Origin: CAYSZB01 sp964435475
GTDB taxonomy: Bacteria; Chloroflexota; Anaerolineae; Anaerolineales; Anaerolineaceae
Assembly (NCBI GenBank): GCA_964435475.1
Contig: CAYSZB010000029.1
Span: forward strand, 1 to 27,533
Direction of reading: 5' to 3'
DNA length: 27,533 nt
Under the pieces are notes generated by a model. It was not told the origin of the DNA. It ran no database searches and was given only the letters and a program-made list of their open reading frames with translations. Each line of letters opens with the position of its first letter. Position 1 is the first letter of the stretch. This document shows, piece by piece, positions 1-6,841 of this stretch. A program made the position numbers and the translations under genes.

Positions 1-318
1 ACAATCTTCAGCCCCACTGTATCGCCGGGTTCTTCATGATCCTGGCATAGCACCCATCAAGTGCCAAAGCGCTGTGGTAGGTTGTGGTTGAGGGCGATGA
101 ACATGCTCCCCGGGAAACACCAACAGGCCTTGCAACACCTTAAGCGCCCGAAACCCAACAATCTTCAGCCCCACTGTATCGCCGGGTTCTTCATGATCCT
201 GGCATAGCACCCCGGCAAGTGCCAAATCGCTGTAGTAGGTTGTGGTTGAGGGCGATGAACAAGCTCCCCGGGAAGCACTAACAGGCCTTGCAACGACTTA
301 AGTGCCCGAAACCCAACA
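1..318. repeat. Tandem direct repeat, two units of 157-158 bp
   Basis: Unit 1 spans about 1-157 and unit 2 about 158-318. Both begin ACAATCTTCAGCCCCACTGT and both end with CGAAACCCAAC. They differ by a handful of substitutions and a one-base insertion in unit 2 (CACCCATCAAG against CACCCCGGCAAG). The unit length is not a multiple of three and the array starts at the window edge, so it may continue to the left. A minus-strand open frame crosses both units, but the indel between units argues against coding. Function unknown. Confidence 0.85.
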
Positions 319-677
319 CTCTAAAGCTTCCGATCATCAACCACCGGGTTTCCCATTTGGTCGCAAATGAACTTAAATCAGGCTGGTCTGACACACCCCT
401 ATATTCTGAGCCTGCTAAAAGCCCTCTCCCCTTATGATTTTTTAAAATGAGGGGAGAGGGTTGGGGTGAGGGGTCCCATCAGTTGGGGTCAAGGGCGCCT
501 CAGAAACACCATCCCCTTCCACATCGACCTGAAGGTCTCCAAAACTCAATACCCATCTTCGCAACCAAACCCGATGTGCAGCGATGCCCCAAGCGCTAAA
601 CTTCGCAGCAGGGGTACATGTGCAGCGAACGTGCGAACTTGCGAACTTTGCGATCTTCCCCCCTCCAAGCTACTCTT
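319..677. other. Intergenic stretch without a supported gene
   Basis: Between the tandem repeat and the 3' end of the mechanosensitive channel gene I see no frame with a convincing start, ribosome binding site and protein-like composition. The stretch contains the GC-rich hairpin at 422-460 and a short run of GCGAACTT-type words near 630-650. Open frames on the plus strand starting in this region run into the antisense of the channel gene and are its shadows. Confidence 0.6.
422..460. repeat. GC-rich inverted repeat, possible terminator
   Basis: A perfect 10-bp inverted repeat, CCCTCTCCCC at 422-431 and GGGGAGAGGG at 451-460, encloses an AT-rich 19-base loop. Read on the minus strand the stem is followed by CTTTTAG, so it could end transcription of the channel gene, whose stop codon lies about 220 bases away. 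The word GGGGAGAGGG followed by TTGGGGTGAGGGG resembles a dispersed intergenic palindrome known from many bacterial genomes. A related weaker palindrome (CTCCCCCTT, then AAGGGGAG) occurs at 20562-20583. Confidence 0.5.
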
Positions 678-1892
678 TCAACCCCTGGCCTTCACGCCTT
701 CCCGGAAGTCCAACCCGGTCGGTTCCTGGAATACCCTGAGCCCAAAGACATGCACCGCCGCAAGCAGGTGGTCGAAGATCGACGACTGGATCACCTCATA
801 CTCCTCCCACTTCGTTGTTTTCGTGAAGACATACAGTTCGATGGGCAGCCCGTCGGGCTTGGGTGCCAGGGTGCGCACCAGGAAGGGCAGGTTTTCGCTG
901 TGGATCTCCGGTCGCTTCCTGAGATAGGCTTCAATATACGTGCGGTAGATCTCGCTGTTGGTCACCTGCGGTCCGTCCAGCGGCAGGTCATAATGGTCAT
1001 GGTGCTCGCTGGCATAAGCCTCCAGCGCGGTGATCTTTTCAGCCAGCCAATCCGCCAGCAGGTCGATCTTCTGCAGCTCGCGCATCATCTCCAGGCTGCA
1101 GAACTGCACCGAGGTCTGGTCCAGCAGCACCGAGCGCTGGATGCGCCGCCCGCCGCTCTCCACCATGCCGCGCCAGTTGCGGAACGATACATCCAGGATC
1201 TTGTCAGTCGGGATGATGGTGTAGGTCATGTCAAAGTTGCGCACCTTGATGGTGTGCAGGTTGATGTTGACCACATCACCATCCGCATCATAGCTGGGCA
1301 CCTCGATCCAGTCGCCCTCCTTGATCAAGTCATTGGCGGCGATCTGGATGCTCGAGACCAGTGAGAGTATCGTACCCTGGAAGATCAGCAGCAGCACCGC
1401 CGCCATGGCGCCCAGCGAAGTGAGCAGCACGGTGGGCGATTTATCGGTGATCAGCGTGATGCTGAGGATCAGTGCCACCGCCATGACCAGGATCTTTCCG
1501 ATATCCAGGTACCCGGCAATGCTCACACCCTTATAGTTCGGGCGGCTTTCATAGATCACGTTGATCGCATTGAGGATCGAGACCAGGGTGATCGCTGAGA
1601 GCCACAGGATCAGGAACAGCGCCACCTTGGAAATGACCACCTGGTATTCAGGGAAAAGGCCTGCCGCCAGGTGGATCACGATCAGCGGTGCCAGCCATGC
1701 CACGCGGTATGGCTTCATATATTTCATCAGGATGTCATCGTACTTGTTGGCACTGCGTCTCGCCATGCCCATGAACCAGCGCGCCACAAGGTAGCGAAAG
1801 ATGACAAAGGCGATGACGCTCAGGCCAAGCACCACGATGGCGGCATAGAGCGGTTGGGTTTGCAGGGTTTCGATCCACTGGGTGAAGTTCAT
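678..1892 (-). CDS. ybdG: YbdG-type mechanosensitive channel (MscS superfamily)
   Basis: Predicted 404-residue inner-membrane channel that would release solutes on osmotic downshock. Hydrophobic segments lie at about residues 15-36, 62-80, 84-109, 129-146 and 153-183. The last is the Gly/Ala-rich pore helix typical of MscS proteins. It leads into the cytoplasmic beta domain with GDWIEVPSYDADG, then SFRNWRGMVESGGRRI, a signature of the YbdG (MscM, miniconductance) branch rather than of small MscS. I chose the ATG at 1892 because GGAGGA precedes it by three bases. An in-frame upstream extension to 2027 has no such site and would read through the promoter. Transcribed divergently from the P-loop gene at 2009. 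The family match is strong; the channel's exact gating role is inferred. Confidence 0.93.
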   Translation of the reverse strand: MNFTQWIETLQTQPLYAAIVVLGLSVIAFVIFRYLVARWFMGMARRSANKYDDILMKYMKPYRVAWLAPLIVIHLAAGLFPEYQVVISKVALFLILWLSAITLVSILNAINVIYESRPNYKGVSIAGYLDIGKILVMAVALILSITLITDKSPTVLLTSLGAMAAVLLLIFQGTILSLVSSIQIAANDLIKEGDWIEVPSYDADGDVVNINLHTIKVRNFDMTYTIIPTDKILDVSFRNWRGMVESGGRRIQRSVLLDQTSVQFCSLEMMRELQKIDLLADWLAEKITALEAYASEHHDHYDLPLDGPQVTNSEIYRTYIEAYLRKRPEIHSENLPFLVRTLAPKPDGLPIELYVFTKTTKWEEYEVIQSSIFDHLLAAVHVFGLRVFQEPTGLDFREGVKARG

Positions 1893-1940
1893 GGTTCCTC
1901 CGGTTGGCATACAGGCAAAATTGAACGAAATTGTTAAACA

Positions 1941-1969
1941 ACTATACGGAAAACCGGGCCTGAATTCAA
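1941..1969 (-). promoter_or_regulatory. Sigma70-like promoter of the mechanosensitive channel
   Basis: On the minus strand TTGAAT (1964-1969) and TATAGT (1941-1946) are separated by 17 bases, a near-consensus arrangement about 50 bases upstream of the chosen channel start at 1892. A short inverted repeat, TTGTT-A-AACAA at 1931-1941, adjoins the -10 element. Confidence 0.6.
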
Positions 1970-2008
1970 GCCCTGTATAAGATGGGCTGCGGGTAAAATA
2001 ACATCCAT

Positions 2009-2569
2009 ATGACACAACCGCCCCCACCCATGCAGCGCATCATCATCATTGGCAACGCCGGCAGCGGCAAGTCCACCCTGGCGGTCAAACTGGGCCAAAA
2101 GCTCAACCTGAGTGTGCACCACCTCGACCGCCTCTTCTGGACGCCCGGCTGGGTCTCCATCCCACGCGAGCAGTTCGCCGCCCTGCAGGCTGACCTGGTT
2201 GCCGGCGAGCGCTGGATCATCGACGGCAATTACAAAAGCACGCTCGACCTGCGCCTGGTAGCCTGCGACACGGTCATCTTCATGGACATGCCGCGCCTGG
2301 TCTGCCTGTGGAACGTGCTCAAGCGACGGGTGATGTATCATGGCAAGACCCGCCCGGACCTCTCCCCCGAATGCCCCGAAAAGATCGACCTGGAGTTCCT
2401 GCGCTGGATCTGGCACTTCAAACGCGACATCCGCCCGGGGATCGTGCAAAAACTGGCTACACTGGGCGAAGGAATACTGCGCATCCATTTGCGCTCGCGA
2501 CGCGAAGTGCAGCGCTTTCTTGAAAGTCCTGATGCCGCGCCTGCTCAGCCACCGCCATACCAGCCTTAA
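2009..2569 (+). CDS. P-loop adenylate-kinase-like protein (FlaR / topology-modulation type)
   Basis: Predicted 186-residue cytoplasmic nucleotide-binding protein. A Walker A motif GNAGSGKST follows a beta strand of isoleucines (IIIIG, about residues 10-14). LDRLFWTPGW and WIIDGNYKSTLDLRL follow, the pattern of the small kinase-like proteins annotated as DNA topology modulation protein FlaR. No conventional kinase substrate can be named from sequence. The start is uncertain: ATG at 2009 or at 2030 (MQRIIIIG). Neither has a clear Shine-Dalgarno sequence, and the message could be nearly leaderless. The C-terminal tail is proline-rich and probably disordered. Family membership is well supported; biochemical function is not known. 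Confidence 0.82.
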   Translation: MTQPPPPMQRIIIIGNAGSGKSTLAVKLGQKLNLSVHHLDRLFWTPGWVSIPREQFAALQADLVAGERWIIDGNYKSTLDLRLVACDTVIFMDMPRLVCLWNVLKRRVMYHGKTRPDLSPECPEKIDLEFLRWIWHFKRDIRPGIVQKLATLGEGILRIHLRSRREVQRFLESPDAAPAQPPPYQP

Positions 2570-2584
2570 CCTGCCTGAGGTGGT

Positions 2585-2590
2585 TATAAT
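2585..2590 (+). promoter_or_regulatory. Candidate -10 element before the glycosyltransferase
   Basis: TATAAT lies 33 bases upstream of the ATG at 2623. No good -35 element was seen 16-18 bases upstream. Similar isolated TATAAT boxes precede several other genes here (12385, 13759, 14481, 23943), which suggests this genome's promoters rely mainly on the -10 box. Confidence 0.4.
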
Positions 2591-2622
2591 TAAGGCAATA
2601 CTGATTACCTCGGAGACTTCTT

Positions 2623-3882
2623 ATGGGCGATAAAAAGCGTATTCTCATCCTGACCGCTGATGCAGGCTTTGGGCATCGCAGCGCTGCCAACGCCATCCAG
2701 GCCGCCCTGGAGGTAAAGCACGCTGCGGAGTGTGAGTGTCTCATCCTCAATCCGCTTGATGACAAACGCGCACCATTCTTCCTGCGCGACTCCGGGGCGG
2801 ATTATGACCGCCTGATTCGCACCGCCCCCCAGCTTTACCGCCTGGGCTATGAAGCCAGTGACAATGACATTCCCACCCAGATCATGGAAAGCGCCCTGAC
2901 CCTTGGGCTGTATGAGATCATGCAGGACATGGTCAAGGAACACAACCCCGATGCCATCGTCACCACCTATCCCCTTTACCAGGCACCATTGATCTCCTAC
3001 TTCAAGCTTAACAAGTATTATGTACCACTGCTGACCGTGGTGACCGACCTGGTTTCGGTGCATCGCATGTGGTTTGCATCTGGCATTGAACAATGCCTGG
3101 TACCTACCAGCGAGGTGGAAGCCCTGGCCATCAAATATGATTTACCCCATAGCAGGATCCACATCACCGGCATCCCGGTCTCTCCTGACTTTAAACTCAA
3201 AAAGCGAAGTAAGAAGGAGATGCGTAAGGAACTGGGCTGGGATCCCAACCTGCCCACTTTCCTGGCTGTCGGCAGCCGGCGGGTGGACCAGCTGGTCGAG
3301 ATGTTGAATGTGATCAACCACTTCGGGAGTAAATTGCAGGTGGTGGCAGTGGCAGGCAAGGATGAGGAACTGTTTGGCGAATTAAATAAGGTCGAGTGGC
3401 ATATTCCTGCCCATGTATACGACTTCGTTGAAAATATGCCCGAGTTGATGATGGCTGCCGATGCCATAATCTGCAAAGCCGGTGGGCTGATCGTCACCGA
3501 ATCACTGGCTTGCGGTCTGCCAATCCTGCTGATCGATGTCATCCCCGGCCAGGAGGAGGGCAACCGCGATTACGTGGTGGAACATGACGCTGGAGCAATG
3601 ATCGATTCGCCCATGCAGATGCTGGAAACTCTCTCGCATTGGGTGGCGGATGGTGGAAAAGAATTGCGCCAGGTGGCCTGTAATTCACGCCGGGTTGGCA
3701 AGCCCAATTCAGCGTTTGAAGTGGCTAATCTTGCCTGGCGGGCAGCGCTGCATGGTCCAGTCAATAAGCGCGGCAGGTCTGGTTTGGGCCTTCCCGGATT
3801 AATGGAGTTGCTCACCCGCCACAACATCCCATGGTCGAAAGAACCAGCTGCACCAAAGGAAACACAAAATGAAAACAAATGA
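2623..3882 (+). CDS. MGDG-synthase-like glycosyltransferase (GT28/MurG fold)
   Basis: Predicted 419-residue membrane-associated enzyme that would transfer a sugar from a nucleotide donor to diacylglycerol or a similar lipid. The N-terminal half opens with ILILTADAGFGHRSAANAI, the GFGH motif of the MGDG synthase domain. The C-terminal half has the MurG-like donor site, including VYDFVENMPELMMAADAIIC then KAGGLIVTESLACGLPILL and PGQEEGN. The chosen ATG is preceded by GGAG seven bases upstream. The 3' end overlaps the next gene by 14 bases, so the two are probably co-transcribed. Such enzymes make glycoglycerolipids in plants, Bacillus (UgtP) and Chloroflexota. The sugar and acceptor cannot be told from sequence. 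Confidence 0.9.
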   Translation: MGDKKRILILTADAGFGHRSAANAIQAALEVKHAAECECLILNPLDDKRAPFFLRDSGADYDRLIRTAPQLYRLGYEASDNDIPTQIMESALTLGLYEIMQDMVKEHNPDAIVTTYPLYQAPLISYFKLNKYYVPLLTVVTDLVSVHRMWFASGIEQCLVPTSEVEALAIKYDLPHSRIHITGIPVSPDFKLKKRSKKEMRKELGWDPNLPTFLAVGSRRVDQLVEMLNVINHFGSKLQVVAVAGKDEELFGELNKVEWHIPAHVYDFVENMPELMMAADAIICKAGGLIVTESLACGLPILLIDVIPGQEEGNRDYVVEHDAGAMIDSPMQMLETLSHWVADGGKELRQVACNSRRVGKPNSAFEVANLAWRAALHGPVNKRGRSGLGLPGLMELLTRHNIPWSKEPAAPKETQNENK

Positions 3883-4465
3883 AACTGAAGAAGAATTTAA
3901 GGTTTTTCCCCTGACCCCCGACCGCTGGGGTGATTTTGAGACCCTGTTTGGCGAAAAAGGCTCTGCCTGCGGCTGCTGGTGCCTGTGGTGGCGCATCCAG
4001 CGCAGTCAGTTCATGAAAATGAGCGTTGCTGAACGAAAAGCCAATATGCACGAGCTGGTCCAGGGCGGTACGATGCCCGGGGTGCTGCTCTATGAGGGCA
4101 CACAGCCCATCGGCTGGTGTGCGATCTCGCCCAAAGAGGATCTTTATCCCCTGGCACACTCCAAAACGATCCTCCCGGTGGATGACCAACCCGCCTGGGC
4201 AATTGTGTGCTTTTTTGTCAACCGTGCCTACCGCCAAAAAGGATTAATGAAGGTGCTGGTCCGTGGGGCGATCGACTTTTCCAGGCAGCATGGGGCAAGG
4301 ATCATCGAAGCCTACCCGAGCGACATGCAGTCGGATAAATTGGCGGGCAAGAAATTGACCGGTTACCATGGCTTCATGGGGATCGCTTCGGCGTTCCGTG
4401 AACTGGGCTTTGTGGAGGTCGGGCGGGTGAATGAAACCCAACTGATCATGCGTAATACCATTTAA
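3869..4465 (+). CDS. GNAT-family N-acetyltransferase
   Basis: Predicted 198-residue cytoplasmic acyltransferase. The N-terminal part has a GCWCLWWR motif found in a subgroup of uncharacterised GNAT proteins. The central part (PIGWCAISP, then AWAIVCFFVNRAYRQKGLMK) matches GNAT strands 4-5 and a degenerate acetyl-CoA pyrophosphate loop, with QKG in place of the usual R/Q-x-x-G-x-G/A. The ATG at 3869 lies inside the end of the preceding gene and has AAGGA upstream. Substrate unknown. Its position in a tight series with a glycosyltransferase and a DinB-like protein suggests co-expression but does not reveal a pathway. Confidence 0.85.
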   Translation: MKTNETEEEFKVFPLTPDRWGDFETLFGEKGSACGCWCLWWRIQRSQFMKMSVAERKANMHELVQGGTMPGVLLYEGTQPIGWCAISPKEDLYPLAHSKTILPVDDQPAWAIVCFFVNRAYRQKGLMKVLVRGAIDFSRQHGARIIEAYPSDMQSDKLAGKKLTGYHGFMGIASAFRELGFVEVGRVNETQLIMRNTI

Positions 4466-4481
4466 CGATGAAGGAGAAAAG

Positions 4482-4967
4482 ATGATCCAAATTCAAGACT
4501 ATACCAAAATGATCAAGAACGAACATGCCATGCTGCTGCAGCAGGTGGAGGGCTTGAGCCATGCCGACAGCCTGATCCAGCCCCAACCGGGCGGCAACTG
4601 CCTCAACTGGGTGCTGGGCCACCTGGCTGAAAACATGCAGAACATTTTGGGAATGCTGGACGCCCCCCACCCGGCAGGCATCCCGGACTACAAACGCTAC
4701 GGCTACGGCTCTGAACCGGTCACCGCTGATGCGCCGGACGTTGTGCGCCTTGAGACCATCGTGGCGCATTACGGGCTGCTGAGCGATGCCATTTGTGCCC
4801 GCCTGGAACAGATGTCAGAAGCGCAGTTTGAGGAAGAAATCGAGATGTGGCAAGGGAAGAAAACCCGCGGCTGGGCAGCTTTCTTTTTATTCTTCCACAA
4901 CACCTACCACCTGGGTCAGTTGGAGCAACTGCGCAACCTGGCCGGGCGAACCGAAAAAGTGATCTAG
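4482..4967 (+). CDS. DinB-like four-helix-bundle protein
   Basis: Predicted 161-residue cytoplasmic protein of the DinB/YfiT-like superfamily. Histidines placed as in the family's metal site can be seen in LGHLAEN (about residue 46) and in the C-terminal HNTYHLGQ (about residues 143-147). The sequence is all-helical in character and of normal family length. The start has a strong AAGGAG site six bases upstream and follows the GNAT gene by 16 bases, indicating one operon. Family members include thiol S-transferases using bacillithiol or mycothiol and damage-induced proteins of unknown function; which applies here cannot be told. Confidence 0.87.
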   Translation: MIQIQDYTKMIKNEHAMLLQQVEGLSHADSLIQPQPGGNCLNWVLGHLAENMQNILGMLDAPHPAGIPDYKRYGYGSEPVTADAPDVVRLETIVAHYGLLSDAICARLEQMSEAQFEEEIEMWQGKKTRGWAAFFLFFHNTYHLGQLEQLRNLAGRTEKVI

Positions 4968-4976
4968 GGGGAGCCC

Positions 4977-5399
4977 ATGCCAAAAAAGAACCTGTTGCGT
5001 TATGTTCTGATCATTATCGGGGTGGGCATTTTGCAATACATCGCCGCCATGCTGGTCACCCTGGTCCTTTCGCTGATCTTCCCTGCCCTTGATAAGGCCA
5101 TCTATGACAACCTGCCGCTTTTCGTGGTCACGCTTGGACTGACCTACTCGATCGGCATCTGGCTGGTTGGCTGGCTGGCGATCGCGCTCAAGTGGCGCCC
5201 CGTTAAGCATGAGTATGGGCTGCGCTTTTTAACCACGGTGATCGGCACCTACCTGTCGCTGATCATTGCCCTGCTGGTATACCCCCAACTCGAACCGGGC
5301 AACCCCTTCCTGTTCATCGCTGTGGTCACCGGCATCATTGGCTTTTTGGTGCCCGAGTGGCTGCCTGAAGAAAAAGAACAACCCGAACCCGTGAAATGA
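4977..5399 (+). CDS. Small integral membrane protein, unknown function
   Basis: Predicted 140-residue protein with four hydrophobic segments at about residues 8-35, 46-70, 83-103 and 108-124, and a charged C-terminal tail rich in Glu and Pro. A GGGGGAG ribosome binding site precedes the ATG, nine bases after the DinB-like gene. I do not recognise a family. The operon position suggests expression with its neighbours. Confidence 0.78.
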   Translation: MPKKNLLRYVLIIIGVGILQYIAAMLVTLVLSLIFPALDKAIYDNLPLFVVTLGLTYSIGIWLVGWLAIALKWRPVKHEYGLRFLTTVIGTYLSLIIALLVYPQLEPGNPFLFIAVVTGIIGFLVPEWLPEEKEQPEPVK

Positions 5400-5407
5400 G
5401 GTAAGAA

Positions 5408-6400
5408 ATGGTTGAACAGTCTGTATGGGATTGGCTCCTGGAACCCGCGGACCCCGGGGTGCGTTACCTGGCACTGCGCGACCTGGTTGGCAAGGCGCAT
5501 GATGACCCCGAACTGGTTGCAGCCCGCCTGGCAGCCCACGAAAAGGGACCGATCGCCAACATCCTTGACCACATGCAGCCCGAAGGCTGGTGGGAAAAAC
5601 CCGGACCCGGCTATGGGCCGAAATACCGCTCGACGGTCTGGGCGGTCATCCTGCTGGCACAGTTGGGTGCCTCGATTGACCAGGACGAACGCCTCGCCCG
5701 GGCATGCACTTACATGCTCGACAATGCCCTTTCTGAAAGCGGCGGTTTTTCATGCAACCGTGCCCCGGGCGGCACCTTTGACTGCCTGCAGGGCAACCTG
5801 TGCTGGGCACTGACCACCCTGGGTTGTGAGGACCCGCGGTTGGAAAAAGCATATCACTGGCTGGCGGTCAGCCAGACCGGTGAGGGCCTTGCCCCCAAAA
5901 ACGCCAAAGACACTCCCATGCGCTATTATGCCTACAAAAGCGGTCCCAACTTCACCTGCGGCGCCAACCACGAACTGCCCTGCGCCTGGGGGGCAACCAA
6001 GGTGCTGCGGGCACTGGGCAGCATTCCGCCAGCAAAGCAAACCCCTCAGACCATGAAGGCCATTGACCTGGCAGTGGACTTCTTTTTCAGTGTCGAACCC
6101 ACCACGGCAGCCTGGCCTTACAAGGAAAGGATCAACAGCACCTGGTGGCAGTTCGGTTTCCCGGTATTTTACAACACCGACCTGCTGCAGGTGGCTGAGG
6201 CGCTGGCAGATGTTGGCCATGCCAATGACCCGCGCCTGGCATCCACCCTTGAGCTGATCCGTTCCAGGCGCGATGAAGATGGGCGCTGGACACTGGAACA
6301 TGATTACCGCAACAAGACCTGGGGTAACTACGGCAAAAAAGGCCAGCCCAATAAATGGGTCACCCTGAGAGCGTTAAGAGTGCTGCAAAAGGCTGGATAA
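5408..6400 (+). CDS. Alpha-alpha toroid protein (terpenoid cyclase/prenyltransferase fold)
   Basis: Predicted 330-residue protein built of helical hairpin repeats like those of squalene cyclases and protein prenyltransferase beta subunits. Repeat cues are STVWAVILLAQLGA, GGFSCNRAPGG, GNLCWALTTLG, CAWGATKVLRALG and DEDGRWTLEHDY. No DxDD cyclase acid motif was seen, so squalene cyclisation is unlikely. Several Cys and His residues (for example FTCGANHELPCAWG) could bind metal as in prenyltransferases, but this is speculation. GAGG lies just upstream of the ATG, eight bases after the preceding stop. A distant paralogue is encoded at 23983-24954: both start with WLL and share the spacing of the first helices. 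Function unknown. Confidence 0.83.
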   Translation: MVEQSVWDWLLEPADPGVRYLALRDLVGKAHDDPELVAARLAAHEKGPIANILDHMQPEGWWEKPGPGYGPKYRSTVWAVILLAQLGASIDQDERLARACTYMLDNALSESGGFSCNRAPGGTFDCLQGNLCWALTTLGCEDPRLEKAYHWLAVSQTGEGLAPKNAKDTPMRYYAYKSGPNFTCGANHELPCAWGATKVLRALGSIPPAKQTPQTMKAIDLAVDFFFSVEPTTAAWPYKERINSTWWQFGFPVFYNTDLLQVAEALADVGHANDPRLASTLELIRSRRDEDGRWTLEHDYRNKTWGNYGKKGQPNKWVTLRALRVLQKAG

Positions 6401-6410
6401 GGGAATTGAA

Positions 6411-6818
6411 ATGAAAAACGATCCAAGACCGAGGCACAAACCCATAGTCCTGGTCTTGCGCTGGCTGGCACGCACCTGGAGCCTGCTGGTGCTAATCCTT
6501 GCCCTGGTGATCGCCCTATCCCCCGACCCGTACCAGACCCATGCCATGACCCTGGAAGAGGGTTTCATGCTCAGCCTGTGGGCCATCCCCATCCTTGGGT
6601 TAATCCTGGCATGGTGGAAGGAAAAACCGGGGGCGATCATCACGCTCACCTCCATTGTCCTGCGCGAAGTGATCTATATCATGACGCATCGCGATTGGAC
6701 GGTTAATTTCCTGCTGGTCTGGGCGCTGGTCGTGCCGCCGGCGATCATGTACCTGGTCGCCTGGAAGCTGGACCACCCATCCAGGGTCGAAAGTAAGCCC
6801 ACCACCGGGGAGATCTGA
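6411..6818 (+). CDS. Four-helix membrane protein, copy 1 of a two-member family
   Basis: Predicted 135-residue integral membrane protein. Hydrophobic segments lie at about residues 17-39, 52-68, 73-88 and 97-118. The order of motifs LWAIPILGLILAW, then ALVVPPAIMYLVAW matches the protein at 9167-9586 (LWGVAIVGLVLAW, then AFIIPPAVLFIIAW), so the two are clear paralogues. The start follows the toroid gene by 10 bases with AAGGG upstream. The role of this family is unknown. Confidence 0.8.
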   Translation: MKNDPRPRHKPIVLVLRWLARTWSLLVLILALVIALSPDPYQTHAMTLEEGFMLSLWAIPILGLILAWWKEKPGAIITLTSIVLREVIYIMTHRDWTVNFLLVWALVVPPAIMYLVAWKLDHPSRVESKPTTGEI

Positions 6819-6841
6819 CCGCCCGGGGGCTTGCCGCTACC

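Noticed and set aside
34..225. Short minus-strand open frame in the tandem repeat
   Set aside because: The unit length of 157-158 is out of phase, the units differ by an indel, and there is no ribosome binding site, so coding is unlikely.
1..318. Direct repeats as a CRISPR array
   Set aside because: Only two units of 157-158 bp are present with no spacers and no cas genes nearby.
618..1364. Long plus-strand open frame of 248 residues
   Set aside because: It is antisense to the YbdG-type channel gene, whose membrane and MscS motifs are unmistakable. The plus frame has His/Gln-rich shadow composition.
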